Source: Paracoccaceae bacterium (lineage in GTDB: Bacteria > Pseudomonadota > Alphaproteobacteria > Rhodobacterales > Rhodobacteraceae). Taken from it: DNA of 10,631 nt. The stretch spans positions 1 through 10,631 of the forward strand of contig SKMI01000090.1 in assembly GCA_007121115.1 (NCBI GenBank), given 5' to 3'. Under the pieces are notes generated by a model that saw only the letters and a list, made by a program, of their open reading frames with translations, searched no databases and was not told the origin of the DNA. Positions 6,142 to 10,631 of the stretch are shown here, piece after piece. Positions within the stretch are counted from its first letter, which is position 1. Every line of letters begins with the position of its first letter. A program made the translations under genes and the position numbers.

Positions 6142-6192
6142 GGGGGCGTGCGGGTTGCTCACCGCGCCCCCTCGGCCCTGCGCTGCGGGCCG
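6142..6192 (-). terminator. GC-rich hairpins downstream of the transaminase gene
   Basis: Two inverted repeats lie just after the transaminase stop: CGGCCC/GGGCCG (6173-6178 and 6187-6192, 8-nt loop) and GGGGGCG/CGCCCCC (6142-6148 and 6165-6171, 16-nt loop). No T-run follows on the minus strand, so a role in ending or protecting the message is inferred from position. Confidence 0.3.
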
Positions 6193-6201
6193 CGCGCCGC
6201 C

Positions 6202-7578
6202 TCAGCCGCCCAGCACCTCGGCGATCGCCTCGCGGGTCGCTTCGGCAATGGTGTCGGCCTCGGCCTCGGTCAGGCAGAGCGGCGGGGCGAAGCCCAGGAT
6301 GTCGCCCTGCGGCATGGCGCGTGCGATGACACCCCGGCGCAGCATCGCCGCCACCACCTTGCCGCTGGTGGCCCCCAATGGTGCGTCGAAGCCCGCGCGC
6401 GTGTCGCGGTCGGCCACCAGTTCCACGGCGCAGAGCATCCCTTCGCCGCGCACCTCGCCCACGTTGGGATGATCGCCCACGGCCTCGGCCATCACACGGT
6501 TGAGGTAGGCGCCAGTATCCCGCGCATTCTCCACCAGTCCCAGTCGGTCGATCAGCTCCAGATTGGCAATCCCGGCGGCGGCGCCGATGGGATGGGCGGC
6601 ATAGGTCCAGCCATGCCCGATCACGCCGAATTCGTCCGTGCCCTGCTCCAGCACCTTCCAGAAATCCTCGGACACGATCGACCCCGAAAGCGGCGCATAG
6701 GCCGAGGTCAGCCCCTTGGCGATGGTGATCAGGTCCGGCTTCAGCCCGTAATGCTCCGAACCGAACATCGTCCCCAGCCGCCCGAAACCGGTCACCACCT
6801 CGTCGGCGATCAGCAGGATATCGTGCTTCTTCAGCACCTTCTGGATCGCCTCCCAGTATCCGGCAGGCGGCGGGACGATCCCCCCGGTGCCCAGCAGCGG
6901 CTCGCCGATGAAGGCGGCGATGGTGTCGGCCCCTTCGCGTGCGATCAGCGCTTCGAGGTCCGCCACCAGATGCGCGGTGAAATCGGCGTCCGACATGGCC
7001 GGGTCGGGGCGGCGATAGGGATAGGGCGCCTCGGCGTGCAGGATGCGGTCCAGCGGCAGGTCGAACTTCTTGTGGAACAGGTCCAGCCCCGTCAGCGAGC
7101 CCGTGACCAGCCCCGAACCATGGTAGCCCCGCCAGCGGCTGATGATCTTCTTCTTCTCGGGTCGGCCCAGGATGTTGTTGTAATACCACACCATCTTGAT
7201 GTTGGTCTCGTTCGCGTCCGACCCGCCGAGGCCGAAATAGACCCGGCTCATGTGTTCCGGCGCGCGGTCGATGATCATCCTGGCCAGCCGGATCGAGGCT
7301 TCGGTGCCGTGCCCGGCATAGGCGTGATAATAGGACAATTCATGCGCCTGCGCGGCAATCGCCTCGGCGATCTCGGTCCGTCCGTAACCCACATTCACGC
7401 AGTAGAGGCCCGCGAATCCGTCCAGCAGGCGGTTGCCGTCCCGGTCGGTGATATGGCTGCCCTCGCCCCCGGTGACGATCCGCTGCGGCGCCTCGCCGCG
7501 GGCGAACTGCGCCAGATGGGTGGAAGGGTGGAAGAAATGGTCACGGTCCCATTTCGCAAGCTGGTCGTTGGTCAGCAT
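6202..7578 (-). CDS. Class III omega-aminotransferase (PLP-dependent)
   Basis: Moves an amino group, usually from a terminal amine or omega-amino acid, to a keto acid such as pyruvate, leaving an aldehyde. The protein has 458 residues, normal for the class. Seen: FAGLYCVNVGYGR (55-67), GGSDANETN (118-126), the substrate/PLP stretch WRGYHGS (149-155), GEP (225-227), the cofactor-nitrogen aspartate Asp259 in IADEVVTGFGR, Lys288 (the PLP Schiff-base lysine) in TIAKGLTSAYAPLSG, GHGWTYAAHP (321-330), and Arg420, which sits where omega-transaminases have the carboxylate-gating arginine. The protein strongly resembles a rhizobial omega-transaminase with the same WDRDHFFHPSTH opening. Start: AAAGGAG lies 6 nt before the ATG. 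It lies 67 bp after the aldehyde dehydrogenase gene, which should oxidise its product. Possible substrates include putrescine, GABA, beta-alanine, taurine and diaminobutyrate; the sequence does not decide among them. Confidence 0.94.
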   Translation of the reverse strand: MLTNDQLAKWDRDHFFHPSTHLAQFARGEAPQRIVTGGEGSHITDRDGNRLLDGFAGLYCVNVGYGRTEIAEAIAAQAHELSYYHAYAGHGTEASIRLARMIIDRAPEHMSRVYFGLGGSDANETNIKMVWYYNNILGRPEKKKIISRWRGYHGSGLVTGSLTGLDLFHKKFDLPLDRILHAEAPYPYRRPDPAMSDADFTAHLVADLEALIAREGADTIAAFIGEPLLGTGGIVPPPAGYWEAIQKVLKKHDILLIADEVVTGFGRLGTMFGSEHYGLKPDLITIAKGLTSAYAPLSGSIVSEDFWKVLEQGTDEFGVIGHGWTYAAHPIGAAAGIANLELIDRLGLVENARDTGAYLNRVMAEAVGDHPNVGEVRGEGMLCAVELVADRDTRAGFDAPLGATSGKVVAAMLRRGVIARAMPQGDILGFAPPLCLTEAEADTIAEATREAIAEVLGG

Positions 7579-7645
7579 GGACTGCTCCTTTGGCCTCGGC
7601 CGCGCGCGGCGGCGCGGATGTGATGATCCTTTCAGGAAGGGCGCC

Positions 7646-9133
7646 TCAGCGCCAGTCCCGGCAGACGTATTTGATATCGGTGAAAGCCTCCAGCCCCCAG
7701 CGTGCGCCCTCGCGGCCGATGCCGGACTGCTTGAAGCCGCCAAACGGGATCGGCGCGCCGGTGACCTTGGTGCGGTTGACCGCCACCATGCCGAACTGCA
7801 GCGCCCGGCTGACCCGATAGATCCGGCGCGGGTCCATGGTGTGCAGATAGGACACCAGCCCGTATTCCGTGCCATTGGCGGCGGCCACCACCTCGTCCTC
7901 GGTGTCAAAGGGCGCAACGGCGGCGACGGGGCCGAAGGTCTCCTCGCGCATGATCAGCGCGTCGCGCGGCACATCGACCAGCAGCGTGGGCTTGTAGAAC
8001 AAGGGCCCCAGCGGCGAGCGCGCGCCGCCGACCAGACAGCGCGCCCCGCGCGCGATGGCGTCGGCGACATGGCTTTCCTGCTTGGCCACCGCGGCCTCGT
8101 TCATCAGGGGGCCCAGGTCGCAATCCTCCATCCCCGGCCCCAGCGTCAGCGCCGCGACCTTTTCAGCGAAGCGTTCGCAGAACGCCGCATACTGGCCGCG
8201 TTGGATGAAGAACCGGTTGGCGCCCAGACAATCCTGCCCGGTGGTGGCGAACTTGGCCTTCACAGCCTCCTCTACCGCCTGATCCAGATCGGCGTCATCG
8301 AAGACGATGAAGGGCGCGTGCCCGCCCAGTTCCAGCACCAGCTTCTTCACCGTGTCAGCGCTCTGGCGGTAGAGCAGCCGCCCCACCTCGGTCGAGCCGG
8401 TGAACGAGAGCGCCCGCACGCGTGTATCCGCGACCCAGGCGCCCACGATCTCGGGCGCGTCGCCGGGCAACACGTTGAACAGCCCCGGCGCCAGCCCCGC
8501 GCGCTCGGCCAGCACCGCCAGCGCCAGCGCCGACAGGGGCGTCTCCGCCGACGGATGCACCACGCAGGTGCAGCCCGCCGCCAAGGCAGCCGCCGCTTTC
8601 CGTGTGATCATGGCCGAAGGGAAGTTCCACGGCGTGACAAGTGCCGCCACGCCCACGGGTTCGCGCCAGACCTCGACCTCGGCATCAGGCAGGTGCGAGG
8701 TGACGCCGCGAATATCCGGGCGCTTGGCCTCCTCGGCATAGAATTCAAGGAAACTCGCGGCATAGTCGATCTCGCCGCGCGCCTCGGACAGCGGCTTGCC
8801 CTGTTCGGCCACCATGATGCGGGCCAGATCCTCGCGCGCCGCCACCATCAGGTCGAACCAGCGCCGCAGCGCCGCGCCCCGTTCCTGCGGCAGCGCCAAG
8901 GACCACTCCGCAAAAGCGCTTTCCGCCGCATCCACCGCCGCCCGCGCCGCCGCCGCATCCAGCCGCGCCACCTGCGCCACCTCGGCGCCGCTGGCCGGAT
9001 CGGTCACGGCAAACCGCGCCGCCCCGTCCTGCCACACCCCGCCGATGAACCCCTCGGCGCGCAGCAGCCCCGGGTCCTGCAACTGCCGCGCAAGCCCTTC
9101 CCCCGCACGCGCCTTCACTGCACTTCTGCCCAT
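7646..9133 (-). CDS. Aldehyde dehydrogenase, succinate-semialdehyde dehydrogenase-like
   Basis: NAD(P)-dependent oxidation of an aldehyde to an acid; 495 residues, normal for the family. Seen: Asn170 in TPWNFP, the Rossmann motif FTGSTEVG (244-251), general base Glu268 in LELGG, nucleophile Cys302 in GQDCLGANR, and EETFGPV (397-403). Overall it is closest to the GabD/SSADH branch. Three departures stand out. The usual cofactor-binding KPS/KPA lysine is His193 (VVHPSAETP). The arginine six residues before the catalytic cysteine in SSADHs is Ala296. The serine of GREGS is Ala477. Only Arg178 (MITRK) of the three SSADH carboxylate ligands remains, and the second cysteine of the SSADH redox loop (CVC) is absent. 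The substrate may therefore not be succinate semialdehyde. Start: AGGAG lies 6 nt before the ATG. It sits between the Lrp regulator and the transaminase, all on one strand. Confidence 0.93.
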   Translation of the reverse strand: MGRSAVKARAGEGLARQLQDPGLLRAEGFIGGVWQDGAARFAVTDPASGAEVAQVARLDAAAARAAVDAAESAFAEWSLALPQERGAALRRWFDLMVAAREDLARIMVAEQGKPLSEARGEIDYAASFLEFYAEEAKRPDIRGVTSHLPDAEVEVWREPVGVAALVTPWNFPSAMITRKAAAALAAGCTCVVHPSAETPLSALALAVLAERAGLAPGLFNVLPGDAPEIVGAWVADTRVRALSFTGSTEVGRLLYRQSADTVKKLVLELGGHAPFIVFDDADLDQAVEEAVKAKFATTGQDCLGANRFFIQRGQYAAFCERFAEKVAALTLGPGMEDCDLGPLMNEAAVAKQESHVADAIARGARCLVGGARSPLGPLFYKPTLLVDVPRDALIMREETFGPVAAVAPFDTEDEVVAAANGTEYGLVSYLHTMDPRRIYRVSRALQFGMVAVNRTKVTGAPIPFGGFKQSGIGREGARWGLEAFTDIKYVCRDWR

Positions 9134-9160
9134 AACCTTCTCCTGTCCGCCCCGACTTCA

Positions 9161-9260
9161 TCTTGCCGGAAATACCCTGGGGGAGTCGGTGCTTGCACCG
9201 ACGGGGGCAACGCCCCCATGCTCCGTCTGCACCCAGAGCCTACGCCAGCGCATGCAGACG
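9161..9260. repeat. Intergenic palindromic element between regulator and dehydrogenase
   Basis: Three inverted repeats in a row fill much of the 183-bp gap: GTCGGTGC-TT-GCACCGAC (9185-9202), GGGGGC-AAC-GCCCCC (9203-9217), and CGTCTGCA (9224-9231) with TGCAGACG (9253-9260) across 21 nt. The first two, with the flanking GGAAATACCCTGGGGG (9168-9183), resemble a dispersed intergenic element I know from many Rhodobacterales genomes. Only one copy is present here, so its repeat status cannot be shown from this window. Read on the minus strand, it could weaken read-through from the regulator gene into the dehydrogenase gene. Confidence 0.6.
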
Positions 9261-9316
9261 ATCCGACCCCCCGCCAACGCCCCCGCGCAGCAGAAACGTC
9301 TTTCCGGGCCGCGACT

Positions 9317-9805
9317 TCAGGACGATCCGTCCACCAGCATCCGCAAGGGCGGTGGAGCGGTCTTGATCGGCTTTGTGACTATATAGCTGAAATACCGCTT
9401 CACCCCGGCGCGGCTTTCCAGAAGCCCGTCCATGAGCGCCTGATATTCGGCCACGTCCCGGGCGATCACCTGCATCAGGTAATCATACCCGCCCCCCAGC
9501 GCCCAGCAGGCGGTCACCGCCTCGATCTGCGCCACCGCGCGTTCAAACGTCTGGAGGCTCTCGGCGCGGTGGGTGTCCAGTTCCACCATGACAAAGACCG
9601 TCACATGCGGGCCGATCTTCTCCAGCGCCACCTCTGCGCGGTAGCCCCGGATCAGCCCCGCGCGCGCCATCCGGTCCAGCCGCTGCCAGCAGGGCGTGGG
9701 CGAGAGGTTCACCCGCCGCGCCAGCTCGGCCTTGGACAGCCGCCCCTCGCGCGTGAGGATCGACAGGATTTCCAGATCACGGTCATCGAGGGCGATGCGG
9801 CTCAT
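9317..9805 (-). CDS. Lrp/AsnC family transcriptional regulator
   Basis: A 162-residue DNA-binding protein of normal length for the family; such regulators form dimers to octamers and respond to amino acids. Seen: an N-terminal winged helix-turn-helix (LDDRDLEILSIL at 6-17, then LSKAELARRVNLSPTPCWQR at 23-42, which includes the recognition helix) and the ligand-binding RAM domain (about 65-145) with GGGYDYLMQV (104-113). The short tail (146-162) is Pro-rich. Start: the ATG at 9805 gives the standard N-terminus; the ribosome site GGGGAAG is weak. The gene is upstream of the dehydrogenase and transaminase on the same strand and divergent from the DUF1194 gene, so it probably controls the catabolic pair and perhaps itself. 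AsnC-type regulators of ectoine catabolism hold the same place next to ssd and atf genes in roseobacters, but the effector here is unknown. Confidence 0.94.
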   Translation of the reverse strand: MSRIALDDRDLEILSILTREGRLSKAELARRVNLSPTPCWQRLDRMARAGLIRGYRAEVALEKIGPHVTVFVMVELDTHRAESLQTFERAVAQIEAVTACWALGGGYDYLMQVIARDVAEYQALMDGLLESRAGVKRYFSYIVTKPIKTAPPPLRMLVDGSS

Positions 9806-9810
9806 GGCGC

Positions 9811-9839
9811 CATCTTCCCCGGCGCCGGGGCGGTGTCAA
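9811..9839 (-). promoter_or_regulatory. Candidate promoter/operator of the Lrp gene
   Basis: Minus strand: a perfect -35 TTGACA (9839-9834), then 17 bp to AAGATG (9816-9811), a poor -10 (2/6). The spacer holds a perfect 14-bp palindrome, CCCCGGCGCCGGGG (9817-9830), well placed for a repressor or autoregulator. Transcription would begin very close to the ATG at 9805. Confidence 0.35.
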
Positions 9840-9864
9840 TCGGGCACGCAGCGCAGCGGGGCAG

Positions 9865-9893
9865 GGGACGAATCGCCACATACGCCCTATCTT
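9865..9893 (+). promoter_or_regulatory. Candidate promoter of the DUF1194 gene, possibly leaderless
   Basis: TATCTT (9888-9893, 4/6 to the -10) ends 8 bp before the ATG at 9902; GGGACG at 9865-9870 is a weak -35 (3/6) with 17-bp spacing. The bases just before the ATG (CTTTCCCTTTC) hold no Shine-Dalgarno sequence, so a transcript starting at or near the ATG would fit. Confidence 0.3.
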
Positions 9894-9901
9894 TCCCTTT
9901 C

Positions 9902-10612
9902 ATGGCCCGCCCCGCCCTCTTCCCCCACCTGAACGCCCTTGCGCTGGCGGTCGCCCTGGCCGCGCTGCCCGCCCAAGCCTCGGCCTGCCGCCTTGCGCTG
10001 GCGCTTGGGCTGGATGTCTCGCGCTCGGTCAGCAACCCGGCCTACGATCTGCAGGTCGGGGGCGTGCAGGCCGCGCTCGCGGACCCGGAGGTGCGTGCCG
10101 CGATCCTGATCCCCGACGCCCCGGTCGCGCTGGCGATCTTTGAGTGGTCCGGGCGCTGGCAGCAGCAGGTGGTGGTGGGCTGGACCATGCTGGAGAGCGC
10201 CGCCGACATCGACGCGGTGATCGCGCAGATGGATGGGCTGGAGCGCAGCTTTCGTGGGCAGACGGCGGTGGGGCGTGCGCTGTTCTTTGGCGGGCGGCTC
10301 CTGCTGGGCGCGCCGGAGTGTGCCGCCCGCACGCTGGACCTCTCGGGCGACGGGCGCAACAACGACGGCCCCGACCCCGCGCGCATCTATGAGCGGTTCG
10401 ACTTCGGCGACATCACCGTGAACGGGCTGGCCATCGGCGGGCTGGAGATCGGCATCCTGGACTACTACCGGGCCGGGGTTATCCGCGGCCCCGGCGCCTT
10501 CGTCGAATTCGCCGAGGACTGGCGCGACTTCCCGCCCGTGTTCCGCCGCAAGCTGCTGCGCGAACTCACCGCGCCCCTGTTCTCCGAAGCCGGGCACCCC
10601 GCCCTCCGCTGA
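9902..10612 (+). CDS. Exported DUF1194 (von Willebrand A-like) protein
   Basis: A 236-residue protein with an N-terminal signal peptide (MARPALFPHLNALALAVALA, cleavage near ALPAQASA at about residue 28). Cys29 follows ASA, which is too poor a lipobox for me to call a lipoprotein. The rest matches DUF1194, a proteobacterial family with a von Willebrand factor A fold and no known role. The metal site looks intact: DVSRS at 38-42 (Asp38, Ser40, Ser42), Thr121 in GQTAVGRAL, and Asp150 in DLSGDGRNNDG. It should therefore bind a divalent cation in the periplasm and perhaps a protein partner through it. The ATG at 9902 has no ribosome site, but a start here gives a proper signal peptide. The long open frame upstream is antisense to other genes. 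It is divergent from the Lrp regulator with 96 bp between starts. Confidence 0.88.
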   Translation: MARPALFPHLNALALAVALAALPAQASACRLALALGLDVSRSVSNPAYDLQVGGVQAALADPEVRAAILIPDAPVALAIFEWSGRWQQQVVVGWTMLESAADIDAVIAQMDGLERSFRGQTAVGRALFFGGRLLLGAPECAARTLDLSGDGRNNDGPDPARIYERFDFGDITVNGLAIGGLEIGILDYYRAGVIRGPGAFVEFAEDWRDFPPVFRRKLLRELTAPLFSEAGHPALR

Positions 10613-10631
10613 GCCCGCCCGGCGCGCCCCG

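Noticed and set aside
5968..7623. A 551-codon plus-strand open frame
   Set aside because: It is antisense to the class III transaminase, which has every catalytic motif; no family resemblance in this frame.
7433..10612. A 1059-codon open frame on the plus strand
   Set aside because: Most of it runs antisense to the aldehyde dehydrogenase and Lrp genes, whose protein motifs are unmistakable. Its translation there is low-complexity His/Arg/Gln-rich, as expected from GC codon bias. Only the last part, from 9902, is a real gene.
1..10631. Mobile elements, CRISPR arrays, tRNAs, toxin-antitoxin or defence genes
   Set aside because: I looked for transposase or integrase motifs, regularly spaced repeats and tRNA-like arms and found none. 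Base composition looks even throughout.

Overview
The window is chromosomal core sequence from a GC-rich alphaproteobacterium, most likely of the order Rhodobacterales (Rhodobacter/Roseobacter relatives). The main reason is the cytochrome bc1 operon: its cytochrome b keeps the Rhodobacter capsulatus residue numbering exactly (haem ligands His97, His111, His198 and His212, and PEWY at 294-297), and the Rieske protein is close to the Rhodobacter one. An alphaproteobacterial FzlA-like protein and an intergenic hairpin element of the kind common in roseobacters agree with this. There are no transposases, phage genes, CRISPR arrays, tRNAs or rRNAs.

Layout. (1) 1-2707, minus strand: petA-petB-petC, encoding the three catalytic subunits of the cytochrome bc1 complex. 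petC runs off the left edge. Upstream lies a 190-bp leader/promoter region with two adjacent inverted repeats. (2) 2907-3820, minus strand: a small unknown protein whose stop codon overlaps the start of a YibF-like glutathione S-transferase (ATGA). (3) 3936-5426, plus strand: mtgA (peptidoglycan glycosyltransferase), then a GST-fold protein that looks like the FtsZ-binding division factor FzlA. Between them is a striking 18-bp inverted repeat. (4) 5556-6017, minus strand: a secreted YbjN-domain protein, convergent with fzlA. (5) 6202-9805, minus strand: an Lrp/AsnC regulator, an aldehyde dehydrogenase and a class III omega-aminotransferase. This is a regulator-dehydrogenase-transaminase catabolic module in the order reported at the end of roseobacter ectoine catabolic clusters, but without the ectoine hydrolase genes here. 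(6) 9902-10612, plus strand: an exported DUF1194 protein with a von Willebrand A fold, divergent from the regulator.

How the genes work together. petABC builds the quinol:cytochrome c oxidoreductase of the respiratory (and possibly photosynthetic) chain. mtgA and fzlA are both linked to cell-wall growth and division. The transaminase and dehydrogenase should act in sequence, turning an amine into an aldehyde and then an acid, under the Lrp-type regulator beside them. The dehydrogenase lacks two of the three residues that hold succinate semialdehyde in characterised enzymes, so its substrate is open.

I see no clearly new multi-gene system. The points most worth a second look are non-coding (the mtgA-fzlA inverted repeat, a 12-bp palindrome shared by two promoter-like regions, and the dyads upstream of petA) and the altered substrate pocket of the dehydrogenase. 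Promoter calls are by eye and weak.
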